The position numbers and the translations under genes were made by a program. The notes beneath the pieces are model-generated. The model saw only the letters and a program-made list of their open reading frames with translations. It did no database searches and was not told where the DNA came from. A stretch of 26,746 nt of DNA from a virus, in the IMG/VR virus record IMGVR_UViG_3300046836_000655, positions 1 through 26,746 of that record; one strand, 5' to 3'. The number at the start of each line of letters is the position of its first letter. Positions within the stretch are counted from its first letter, which is position 1. Shown here one piece after another: positions 13,662 through 20,745 of the stretch.

Positions 13662-14714
13662 TCATGCTTCGCTCGGGATCGCGGTCGGGGAAGAAACCGG
13701 GGAAGTGGGGACAGGAATCGTCAGAAAGGCGGCGATTTTGACCGCGTCCTCTTTGACGAACGCAGCCACCTCGTGGCGCTCGTACTGGTCGGTGACGTCC
13801 TTCGAGCCGTGCCCCATGTAGAGGCGTCGGCGCGTGCGCGGGACGCCGGCCGACTCCATCCAGCGGGAGTACGTGCGGCGCAGATCGTACGGCGTGATCG
13901 TCCCCGAGAATCGTTTGCGCATCGACTTCTCGAACCAATCGCGGGAGATCTTCGCGACCGCGGGAACGCGGACGAGCGGCACTTCGCGGAGCCTGCCCTT
14001 CCGTTTGGTGCCGCCGATCACGACGCGATCGCTCTCGACGTGCCACGGGCCGTAGTACTCCTTCGTGCCCATGCCCGTCGTCATCAAGGCCCATGCGATC
14101 GCGTCGACGGCGTCGGTCTCGGGGTGCGGGAAGTTCCCGCGCATCGCGTCCGGTGTGTGATAGGCGCGCGGGGCTGAGGGTGCGACCTTCCGCGCTTCGA
14201 CCGCGGCGCAGCTGATGTAGACCGGGTGCGATCGTTTGAGCGTCGCGCGCACGAACGCGAGGGCGTGGGCGCGCGCGAGGTTAAAAGAGCGCGGGTGCTT
14301 GATCCCGAGCGTCTTCCGGAGCTGCTCGAGCACCTTGGGCAGATCGGCGATGCGCGCTTTTTTGTTCGCGCGCTCGAAGTAGCGGCGCGACGTCTCGAGC
14401 GCGACCAGGTGCTTCGAGGAATACTCGTTCGTCTCGCCCGCGATCCAGGCCTTCATGGAATCGGCGACGAGCGGCATGGCGTCACCGACCGGGAGCTCGT
14501 GGAGCGCCTGACGCTTGTACGCGTCGTAGGTCGAGGCGAACGTCACTTGCCGCGCCTTGATGGCGCGCAGGATATCGAGCCGCCCCTGGTCATACAGGTC
14601 GCTCAGCATGCGCTCATAGCGCGTGCGCTGCTTAGGGTCGGTCGTGCCGCTCGCAAGGTTGATCCGGCCGACGTCACGGAAGCGCCGGTCGATGCGCATC
14701 GTCTCGGGTGTCAC
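13662..14714 (-). CDS. int: Tyrosine-type site-specific integrase
   Basis: The GTG at 14714 overlaps the stop of the small HTH gene (GTGA), giving 350 residues; a frame to 14768 exists but is less likely. The N-terminal part binds core DNA (SMKAWIAGETNEYSSKHLVAL). In the catalytic domain TGMGTKEYYG at 213-222 aligns with the usual first Arg box (TGLRxxE), where Gly replaces Arg. The beta-hairpin Lys is in GGTKRKGR (Lys237). Box II reads PYDLRRTY (Tyr276, Arg279) with Tyr in place of the common His. LYMGHGSKDVTDQY gives His302 and the nucleophile Tyr311. The enzyme integrates and excises the phage at the adjacent tRNA-Asn site. The last 20 residues overlap one arm-type repeat. Confidence 0.88.
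   Translation of the reverse strand: MTPETMRIDRRFRDVGRINLASGTTDPKQRTRYERMLSDLYDQGRLDILRAIKARQVTFASTYDAYKRQALHELPVGDAMPLVADSMKAWIAGETNEYSSKHLVALETSRRYFERANKKARIADLPKVLEQLRKTLGIKHPRSFNLARAHALAFVRATLKRSHPVYISCAAVEARKVAPSAPRAYHTPDAMRGNFPHPETDAVDAIAWALMTTGMGTKEYYGPWHVESDRVVIGGTKRKGRLREVPLVRVPAVAKISRDWFEKSMRKRFSGTITPYDLRRTYSRWMESAGVPRTRRRLYMGHGSKDVTDQYERHEVAAFVKEDAVKIAAFLTIPVPTSPVSSPTAIPSEA
13686..13704 (+). repeat. Right copy of att-flanking direct repeat, inside int
   Basis: The 19 bases CGGGGAAGAAACCGGGGAA differ from the left copy at one position and lie 56 bases right of the att core, within the last codons of the integrase gene. Being in coding sequence, the repeat is preserved both as DNA site and as protein tail (VSSPT region). 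Confidence 0.6.
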
Positions 14715-14932
14715 GCGGCCACCCTCTTTTTCGCGCGCTGCGCGAGGATGTCGAGCACGAGGCCCCACTGCAGCCGGCGGTCGCGCCCGATCTCGATCCA
14801 GGGAAGGTTGAGCTGCTCGACCTTCTCTTTGCTGATGCGGAGCGCGGCCATGACGTGTTCCGGCTGCACCATCGCGTCGTGCGGGAAGGTGACGAGCGGC
14901 GGGAACGCGGTGTCGTTGGTTGGCGTCGTCAC
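14711..14932 (-). CDS. Small helix-turn-helix protein, excisionase candidate
   Basis: The 73-residue product has a DNA-binding-like core: VQPEHVMAALRISKEKVEQL followed by PWIEIGRDRRLQWG. The helix-turn-helix followed by a short wing (I-E-I-G-R-D-R-R-L-Q-W) is the layout of MerR/excisionase-type proteins. It is coupled to int by a GTGA overlap and starts with a GTG overlapping the gene before it. Directionality factors are usually small, basic and next to int, so this is a reasonable candidate for controlling excision. It could also be a transcription factor. Confidence 0.55.
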   Translation of the reverse strand: MTTPTNDTAFPPLVTFPHDAMVQPEHVMAALRISKEKVEQLNLPWIEIGRDRRLQWGLVLDILAQRAKKRVAA

Positions 14933-16308
14933 GTCTGCATCGCCGGCTGGTAGTCCTCGGCGCGTTGGATCCCGAACGTCCAGGCTACGGCTTCGCGCGC
15001 GGTCGTCATGGTCGGCGGAACACGAAGTGAGTAGCGCCTGTACGTGCCGTCCGGCTCAGGCGTCGAGTTGACGACGCGCACCATCACTAGATCGGTGTCG
15101 TTTGGCCGCGTGATCCGGAACAGCTCACCGTAGTCGTCGGCCTGCTCGCGGACCGCGCCGGTGTCAGCCAGGTAGCGCTCGTAGCCGTAGCGCTCGGTCA
15201 TGACTCGCCGGACTTCGGCGTTCTCCTCCTGCTGAATGTGGGCGACCGTGATCCAGTCGGGCCGAACGATCACGAACGCCGGGACTAAGACGCCGTGCCA
15301 GAAGTAAAGGCGTTCGACATCCGACTCGAGGGCGGCCGTCTCGGCGGAATGCAGGCGCCGACCGGTCGGGATTTCCTCGACGTGCACGGCAGGCTTGGAA
15401 AACCAGAACAGCGTGTCGTCGGTGAACTGCATCGTCCACGCGCCGGCCAGAAACGCGTCGTAGATGTGCCGAGCCCAGGGCATCTGGTCGCTCGTCCCGA
15501 GCTGCTCGGCGCCGATATGCGTGCACGCCAGATAGGACAGCTCCTGATACCACCAGTACCAGCGAGACTGCAGGCACCACTGGGAGAATCGCTGGAGCGC
15601 ATTCCCTCGTCGGACGGAGTCCGACGCATCGCGAGCATCGCGAGCATCGCGAGCATCGAGAGCATCGAGAGCATCGAGAGCAGCGCGAGCATCGCGAGCA
15701 TCGCGAGCATCGAGAGCATCGAGAGCATCGAGAGCAGCGCGAGCATCGCGAGCAGCGCGAGCATCGCGAGCATCGCGAGCATCGAGAGCATCGCGAGCAT
15801 CGAGAGCAGCGCGAGCATCGCGAGCAGCGCGAGCATCGCGAGCATCGCGAGCATCGAGAGCATCGAGAGCATCGAGAGCAGCGCGAGCATCGCGAGCATC
15901 GAGAGCATCGCGAGCAGCGCGAGCATCGCGAGCATCGAGAGCATCGCGAGCATCGCGAGCAGCGCGAGCATCGCGAGCAGCGCGAGCATCGCGAGCATCG
16001 CGAGCATCGCGAGCAGCGCGAGCATCGAGAGCAGCGCGAGCATCGCGAGCAGCGCGAGCATCGCCGCCGGCGACTTCGCCGCGGCGCACGGCGAAGTCAT
16101 CGAGCACGCGTCCGGCGTACCGGACGAGCGACGGTTGTTCGCCGACGTGCCAGTCCGGTCCCAGCCGGACAATCTGCCGCTCGACGCCGAGCGCCTTCAG
16201 ATATGAGCGCAGCGCGTCTTCGACGGCCCGTTCGTCGAGCCGTCCAGGGTAGTCGCAGGCATCGGCGAACGCCTGCACGATCGGCTTCATCTCTGCGCGC
16301 CGACCCAT
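14929..16308 (-). CDS. DUF6745-like protein with internal DAR-repeat tract
   Basis: The ATG at 16308 lies two bases after the stop of the gene before it, giving 459 residues. The first 80 residues are ordinary (FADACDYPGRLDERAVEDAL). The next 144 are 48 copies of a three-residue unit, Asp/Ala-Ala-Arg/Leu. The remaining 230 residues form a conserved-looking domain with CLQSRWYWWYQELSYLA, LYFWHGVLVPAFVIVRPDWI and ENAEVRRVMTERYGYERYL, which resembles DUF6745, a domain of unknown function seen in bacteria and phages. The RYG and I-x-x-E-x-N-A-E-V-R-R pattern is its usual mark. It lies directly after the QGDV gene, a recurrent partner. The tract could form a long charged helix between the two folded parts. 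Function is unknown. Confidence 0.7.
   Translation of the reverse strand: MGRRAEMKPIVQAFADACDYPGRLDERAVEDALRSYLKALGVERQIVRLGPDWHVGEQPSLVRYAGRVLDDFAVRRGEVAGGDARAARDARAALDARAARDARDARDARAARDARAARDARDALDARDARAARDALDARDARAALDALDALDARDARDARAARDARAALDARDALDARDARDARAARDARAALDALDALDARDARDARAALDALDALDARDARDARDASDSVRRGNALQRFSQWCLQSRWYWWYQELSYLACTHIGAEQLGTSDQMPWARHIYDAFLAGAWTMQFTDDTLFWFSKPAVHVEEIPTGRRLHSAETAALESDVERLYFWHGVLVPAFVIVRPDWITVAHIQQEENAEVRRVMTERYGYERYLADTGAVREQADDYGELFRITRPNDTDLVMVRVVNSTPEPDGTYRRYSLRVPPTMTTAREAVAWTFGIQRAEDYQPAMQT
15631..16062 (-). repeat. Coding minisatellite: 48 tandem copies of a 9-bp unit
   Basis: The plus strand reads as 48 uninterrupted units of GCGAGCATC, with only two variable positions: base 2 is C or A, and base 8 is T or C. 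All four combinations occur, coding on the minus strand DAR, AAR, DAL or AAL. A block of six units (AAL DAL DAL DAR DAR DAR, 54 bp) occurs three times, twice in direct succession at the 15631 end of the tract, showing higher-order duplication. A 9-bp step keeps the frame on expansion or loss, and no frame on either strand contains a stop within the array. Confidence 0.97.
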
Positions 16309-16310
16309 TG

Positions 16311-16721
16311 TCAGTCGGCGACCTGGATCGGCTCTTCGGCGTCGGACCATTCCCGCTGACGCAGCACGACGAAGCGTTCGCCGGCGGCCAGTGGGATCGT
16401 CGCGTGCTCTTCGTGGCGGAGTTCTGCGGCCTCATCGACTTCGAGCAGGCCAACGACTTCCTCGTCGCGAATCTCGGCCTTGAGCCCGACGGACGCCAGG
16501 AGCTGCTTCGCGGCCGCGGCGTCGCTGATCGCACGCAGCGTGACCTTCGGCGATTCGATCGCGTGCGCGTGCCCGGTCACTTCGCCGTAGGCGAGCACGA
16601 TGCGACCCTTGTCCCGGGCGAGGGTCTTGCCGGCCGTCGCCGCGGCGACGGCGATCAGGAGCACGTCGCCCTGACGAAGCATTCTGGGGGGAGTGGATGT
16701 CGGACGCTTTCGTGTAGTCAT
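16311..16721 (-). CDS. QGDV-type conserved protein, partner of DUF6745
   Basis: The 136-residue product begins with a basic Thr/Pro segment, then RQGDVLLIAVA, and a central motif AYGEVTGHAHAI. The C-terminal part has AELRHEEHATIPLAAGERFV and VVLRQREW. In bacteria and phages proteins with QGDVLL, GEVTGHAHAI and RHEEHAPI motifs are found beside DUF6745 genes; this is a remembered association that could not be searched here. The several conserved His could bind a metal. The gene ends two bases before the DUF6745-like start, so the two are probably made together. The function is unknown. Confidence 0.65.
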   Translation of the reverse strand: MTTRKRPTSTPPRMLRQGDVLLIAVAAATAGKTLARDKGRIVLAYGEVTGHAHAIESPKVTLRAISDAAAAKQLLASVGLKAEIRDEEVVGLLEVDEAAELRHEEHATIPLAAGERFVVLRQREWSDAEEPIQVAD

Positions 16722-16776
16722 GTGGCCAATCCTCTGGGTCGAACAGGTGGAGTGCTACGGGAGAACTTCTAAAGAG

Positions 16777-17217
16777 TCATCCGGCGGCGTAGAGCCATGG
16801 CTGGCCCATCGCCAGGAACTTGTCAGGATCCTCCTCCGCCTCTGCGCGCGTGATCTCGGCGCCGCCGTAGTACGACGCGAAGAACCCGCAGACGTAGGGC
16901 ACGAACCACGGCGAGTGCGCCCAGAGCCACGGCCGCTCCGGAATCACGCGGCCCTGAATCGTGAGATGACAGCTCTGGCATAAGGCGAGCAGGTTCCACC
17001 ATGGATTCTGGCCCTTGTCGCCGGTGAGATGGTGGACCGTCAGAATGCGGAGCTTCCCGTCGCGCGGATGCGTGCACCGCTCGTCGCAGGGCATGCGAAC
17101 GTCCGGCGTATCGCCGCCAGGGTGGAAGCAGCGAATACACCGCTCGCCCGCCTCGGCGCGCACTGCGTTGTGCAGCGCCTTGCGATCGGGGACGTACTCG
17201 CTGCGGAAACGGGACAC
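16777..17217 (-). CDS. HNH nuclease-like protein, 146 residues
   Basis: The product has a zinc-bound HNH motif: CIRC at 27-30, two more Cys at 44 and 48, then RILTVHHLTGDKGQNPWWN with the His pair at 62-63 and Asn near 71-75, and CQSCHLTIQG. This is the layout of stand-alone HNH enzymes that nick or cut DNA. The GTG start at 17217 has no clear ribosome site. It sits between the metallopeptidase and the QGDV gene and may be a homing-type or accessory nuclease. Confidence 0.72.
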   Translation of the reverse strand: MSRFRSEYVPDRKALHNAVRAEAGERCIRCFHPGGDTPDVRMPCDERCTHPRDGKLRILTVHHLTGDKGQNPWWNLLALCQSCHLTIQGRVIPERPWLWAHSPWFVPYVCGFFASYYGGAEITRAEAEEDPDKFLAMGQPWLYAAG

Positions 17218-17228
17218 GGAATCGCGAC

Positions 17229-17903
17229 CTAGTTGACCGTGGAGGGCGTCGACGCCTTCTCGATCGGCGCCGAGAAGATGTCCAACTGACGCGCCTTCTC
17301 GATCGACGAGGCGAAGCGCTCGACGTCCGTCGACCAGAACCCCCAGCGCCGCACGATCGAGCCGAACTCCTCGATGTCGTGTTCGACCATCTCGTACGAC
17401 CCTCCGGTCCCCGACTCCGCGCGCGCGAAGTGCGTCAGCTCGTGGTCGATCAGCGCGATGCGCCGCTCGGCCGTCATGTTCTGCCAGACTTCGTGGTTGA
17501 CCTCGATCAAGAGATCGAGCTCCGTGAAGTAGTTGAGCTTCCCGCCGATCTTGGACGCCTTCGCCCCGATCGACTTGTCGTGCGTCTTGATTGCCTTCCG
17601 GAAGACGACCGCGAGTTGCGCGTTCTGCAGCTCAATGTGCAGCGCCCTCGTCAGCACCTTGGCGATCGCCGCAGGCTGCTCGGCCTTCACGTACGTCGCG
17701 TCGTCGTCCCACACCGGCGGGAACGGCGTCGCGCACGCCTTGAGCAGCTCGTCGTGATAGGACCGCAACGCGTCGGGGAGACGCAGCGACTTCGGTGCGG
17801 CGAGTTCGTTCGCCTTGGCGATCGTCGCGTCGAGACGTTTGCCCGACTCTTTGCGGAGCCCGCTCTTGGAGCGGTCGGCGGCGGGGGTTGGCGTTGCGGT
17901 CAT
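17229..17903 (-). CDS. Putative phage metallopeptidase
   Basis: With the ATG at 17903 the product has 224 residues. The zinc peptidase signature HELTH is at 154-158 in IALIDHELTHFARAE, and a strand LDLLIEVNHEVWQNM lies before it. The N-terminal part is a polar linker and a helical region (LPDALRSYHDELLKAC). This matches the group called putative phage metallopeptidase, found next to recombination and replication genes in temperate phages; the substrate is unknown. It may cleave a host or phage regulator, a role seen for some related ImmA/SprT-like proteins. A longer frame to 18053 is Pro/Arg-rich and rejected. Confidence 0.75.
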   Translation of the reverse strand: MTATPTPAADRSKSGLRKESGKRLDATIAKANELAAPKSLRLPDALRSYHDELLKACATPFPPVWDDDATYVKAEQPAAIAKVLTRALHIELQNAQLAVVFRKAIKTHDKSIGAKASKIGGKLNYFTELDLLIEVNHEVWQNMTAERRIALIDHELTHFARAESGTGGSYEMVEHDIEEFGSIVRRWGFWSTDVERFASSIEKARQLDIFSAPIEKASTPSTVN

Positions 17904-17965
17904 CGGTTGTTCGCTCGGCGTTAGATGGAGGGATGGAACGGGTAACAGCGGGAGAACGGGAGAGG

Positions 17966-19621
17966 TTAGGCGGCGCGCTCTTCGGTGGCCGGCACGCGGA
18001 GGTTGGCTTGGATGATCGCCGCAGCGAGCGGCGGGCAGACAGAATTCCCGCACATCCGCACCTGCGCGGTCTTGGTCATCGGCTTGCCGTTGAACTCGAT
18101 GTCGATCTTGTACGAGTCGGGGAATCCCTGCGCGCGGTAGAGCTCACGCGGAGCAAGCATCCGCATGCCGATGTCCGCGATCTGATACTCGATTCCCTCA
18201 ACCGTCACGAGGCCGAACCGGTCGCGCGGCGTGACCGTCGGCGCCGGCGCGTCGAGCCGACCGCTGGCCTGGTCGGTCCCGTAGTACGAGATCAGGAAGG
18301 CGCGGACCTCGGCGATGTGGCCGCCGCCGCGATCGTTCGCAGTCACGGTCGGCATCGGGAGCTCGAGCTGCGCGCCGTGCCTCGCGGTTCCGTAGAACTT
18401 CGTCAGATGCGACGTGACGATCGCCTTATTCACGTGCCCGGCGATCGTGTGCATCGGGTCGTCGAGCATCTGGCCGGTCGCTTCGTTGCCGCCGTTGTGC
18501 TTCGCGAGATACGCCGCGACAAGGTCGCCGCCGTTGCCGGTAGGAACGATGGCGGGCGCGGGTAACTCGAGCGATCGCGCGCGCGGCGCCTGCCCCAAGC
18601 CGCCTCGGCGCGACGGATCAGGATCCTCGCCGTAGCGCGGCTTGAGGAATGGTGCGATGAGCGCAGCGTTCGATTCGGCGAGGATCGTGCGGTGCGGGAG
18701 ATCGGCCGACCGCGGCTCGCCCTGGTACGCCGGACCGCCAGAGCCGACGACGTACGGCACGACGAGCGCATGCTCTCCGCGCTTTGCGCCGGTCACCGTG
18801 CGCAGCGGCTCGTCGATCGAGTGCGCGCGCGCGTCGCCGCGATGCGTTGTCGGGACGATGAATGGCCGCGGCGCGTCGATGACGTACCGCTGAATGCCCC
18901 GGGCAATGCGCCTCATCGTGTTGTCGGCAAGCGGCTTCGCGCGTTCGAAGATCGACGGGCACGGAAGCGACCAGTCGATGCACTCGGCAGCGGTCCGCCA
19001 TGGCGCGGTCTTACCCTTTCCGTGCGTCGCCGCCGGCCATGTGATCGGCTGGCCGTCAGAGCGCGCGACCAGGAACAACCGTTTCCGAATCGTCGGCGCG
19101 CCGTAGTCGCACGCGCGCAGCTCGCGCCACTCGACGACGTAGCCGAGCGCGGTCAGGCGCCGGACGAAGGCGCGAAACGTGTGGCCCTTGCGCGCTGGAC
19201 ACGGACGGCCCGTCTCGCGTGAGACCGGACCCCACGTCTGAAACTCCTCGACGTTCTCGAGCACGATCACGCGTGGCCGTACGGCCACGGCCCAGCGGAC
19301 AGCGGTCCACGCGAGGCCGCGGATCTTCTTGCTGACCGGCTTCCCGCCCTTGGCCTTCGAGAAATGCTTGCAGTCGGGCGAGAGCCACATGAGACCGACC
19401 GGCCGGCCAGCGCACGCTTCGACGGGATCGACGTGCCAGACGTCTTCGGGATAGTGCACCGAGTCCGGATGGTTCGCGCGGTGCAGCGCGATCGCCTCGC
19501 GGTCGTGGTTGATCGCGACGTCCGGTCCCCGGCCGAGCGCCCACTGGATGCCGAGCGAGGCACCGCCGCCGCCAGCGAAGCTGTCGACGACGATCTCGCC
19601 CGGTTGAAGCGATCCGTGCAC
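17966..19621 (-). CDS. DNA (cytosine-5) methyltransferase
   Basis: The 551-residue protein starts at a GTG two bases after the RecT gene stop. Motif I is DSFAGGGGASLG (residues 13-24). The catalytic loop is SPDCKHFSKAKG with Cys84, PDC replacing the usual PPCQ but typical of large phage enzymes. Motif VI is LENVEEF (121-127), and an R-K-R-L-F motif follows. The C-terminal half contains a variable target-recognition part, then APRELYRAQGFP and CGNSVCPPLAAAII (motifs IX-X). The enzyme transfers methyl from SAM to cytosine in phage DNA, protecting it against host restriction. No restriction endonuclease is visible beside it, so it is an orphan methylase. The target sequence cannot be read. Confidence 0.88.
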   Translation of the reverse strand: MHGSLQPGEIVVDSFAGGGGASLGIQWALGRGPDVAINHDREAIALHRANHPDSVHYPEDVWHVDPVEACAGRPVGLMWLSPDCKHFSKAKGGKPVSKKIRGLAWTAVRWAVAVRPRVIVLENVEEFQTWGPVSRETGRPCPARKGHTFRAFVRRLTALGYVVEWRELRACDYGAPTIRKRLFLVARSDGQPITWPAATHGKGKTAPWRTAAECIDWSLPCPSIFERAKPLADNTMRRIARGIQRYVIDAPRPFIVPTTHRGDARAHSIDEPLRTVTGAKRGEHALVVPYVVGSGGPAYQGEPRSADLPHRTILAESNAALIAPFLKPRYGEDPDPSRRGGLGQAPRARSLELPAPAIVPTGNGGDLVAAYLAKHNGGNEATGQMLDDPMHTIAGHVNKAIVTSHLTKFYGTARHGAQLELPMPTVTANDRGGGHIAEVRAFLISYYGTDQASGRLDAPAPTVTPRDRFGLVTVEGIEYQIADIGMRMLAPRELYRAQGFPDSYKIDIEFNGKPMTKTAQVRMCGNSVCPPLAAAIIQANLRVPATEERAA

Positions 19622-19623
19622 CG

Positions 19624-20745
19624 TCAGCCCTCGCCCGTCGGGCCGAACTCGCCCGCCGGCACGAGCTTCTCGAGTTCGGCGATCTGGCTCTCGGCATCCG
19701 CCGCGGCGTAATCCTTCCGGCCCGCGGCGCCGGCGACACGCTCCCGCGTGGCGTCGTCGACGTCGGCGGAGTCGAGCAGCTGCGTGATGCGCGCCTTCTG
19801 CTCGGGCGTGGCCTTCGCGGGGAGCGATCGATTCGTCAGCTCGTAGCTCGCGGAGCCCGCGGCCTCCGTTACTTCCGCGGGCAGTTCGCTCCGAGGCGCG
19901 GAGAGCTGACGCTGCTCGCCGCCGGTCGCCAATGCGTTCGGCGCGTCGATCTCCTCGAGCGCGGCGACTTCCTCAGCCTCGAACGCGCGGAGCACTTCGG
20001 CCAGCTTAGGCGTCGTCGGCAGCAGCTTGCAGATGCGGTGCACGCACGTCTTAAGGCCGTACCAGGGGATCTCGTCGAGCGTGTATGGCACCTTGCTGTT
20101 GTTGACCCAATGCTCTTTCCACGACTTCGAGTACTGCATGCGCACCTGGTCGACCTCGTCGCGGCTCATCACGAACACGCGAACGTCGTCGCGGCTGATC
20201 TTCGCCACGGCGTAGAATCCGATCAACTTTCCGCGCTTCCCCATGCCGGCGGGGCGGTGGCGGACGAACGGCGATGAGCCGAGCTCGTACTCGAACTCGT
20301 CGCCCTCGTGGACGGCTTGCGCGTCGATGAACCGCGCGGCGCCGGCGCGAATCGCCATCGTGGCGTCGCCCTTGTAGTCGCGCACGGCCTGGCACCGCGT
20401 CTCCCACTCCCACTCACCGTTCCCGTTCTTGACCTTCGTCTTGAACGGGACCAAGTGCGCGAGGACGCCGATCTCGAGATCCCATCGCGTGCACTGCGCC
20501 ACTGCCATCACGAGACTGGCGTCGGTGCAGTTCTGCAGCTCGGGATTCTTCTGAATGGCGAAGTACGTCTCGGCGAAGATGCGCTCGATCGTCACACCGG
20601 TCGGCAGCATGGATTCGATCAGCCGGCGCGCCTCGGGCTTGGTGAGCGCAGCGAGCTCTTTCGTCTTCGCGCGTTCGGTCATCGAAGGCGCGGGCGGTTC
20701 GACGGTCGCGACCGCGCGGGTGTTGGAACGAACGGCGTTCGTCAT
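19624..20745 (-). CDS. recT: RecT-family single-strand annealing protein
   Basis: The ATG at 20745 has a good ribosome site (AAGGA) and overlaps the previous stop by four bases, giving 373 residues. A longer frame to 20994 is an Arg-rich shadow. RecT features are the N-terminal helix-rich part (RRLIESMLPTGVTIERIFAE), NPELQNCTDASLVMAVAQC, a core strand region (VKNGNGEWEWETRCQAVRDY), and VHEGDEFEYELG, then the segment near SKSWKEHWVNNSKVPYTLDE and RICKLLP at the end of the annealing domain. It anneals complementary strands in phage recombination. The C-terminal 100 residues are polar and less conserved. Confidence 0.88.
   Translation of the reverse strand: MTNAVRSNTRAVATVEPPAPSMTERAKTKELAALTKPEARRLIESMLPTGVTIERIFAETYFAIQKNPELQNCTDASLVMAVAQCTRWDLEIGVLAHLVPFKTKVKNGNGEWEWETRCQAVRDYKGDATMAIRAGAARFIDAQAVHEGDEFEYELGSSPFVRHRPAGMGKRGKLIGFYAVAKISRDDVRVFVMSRDEVDQVRMQYSKSWKEHWVNNSKVPYTLDEIPWYGLKTCVHRICKLLPTTPKLAEVLRAFEAEEVAALEEIDAPNALATGGEQRQLSAPRSELPAEVTEAAGSASYELTNRSLPAKATPEQKARITQLLDSADVDDATRERVAGAAGRKDYAAADAESQIAELEKLVPAGEFGPTGEG

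Noticed and set aside
15631-16062. CRISPR-like array
   Set aside because: Units are 9 bp and contiguous with no spacers; it is a coding minisatellite.
15295-16206. Plus-strand 303-residue frame (repeated ASI/ESI) and a second minus frame (repeated MLA/LLS) over the repeat
   Set aside because: They exist because the 9-bp unit has no stop in any frame. The flanking parts of the DUF6745-like frame look like real protein, while the others are Arg- or Ser-rich outside the array.
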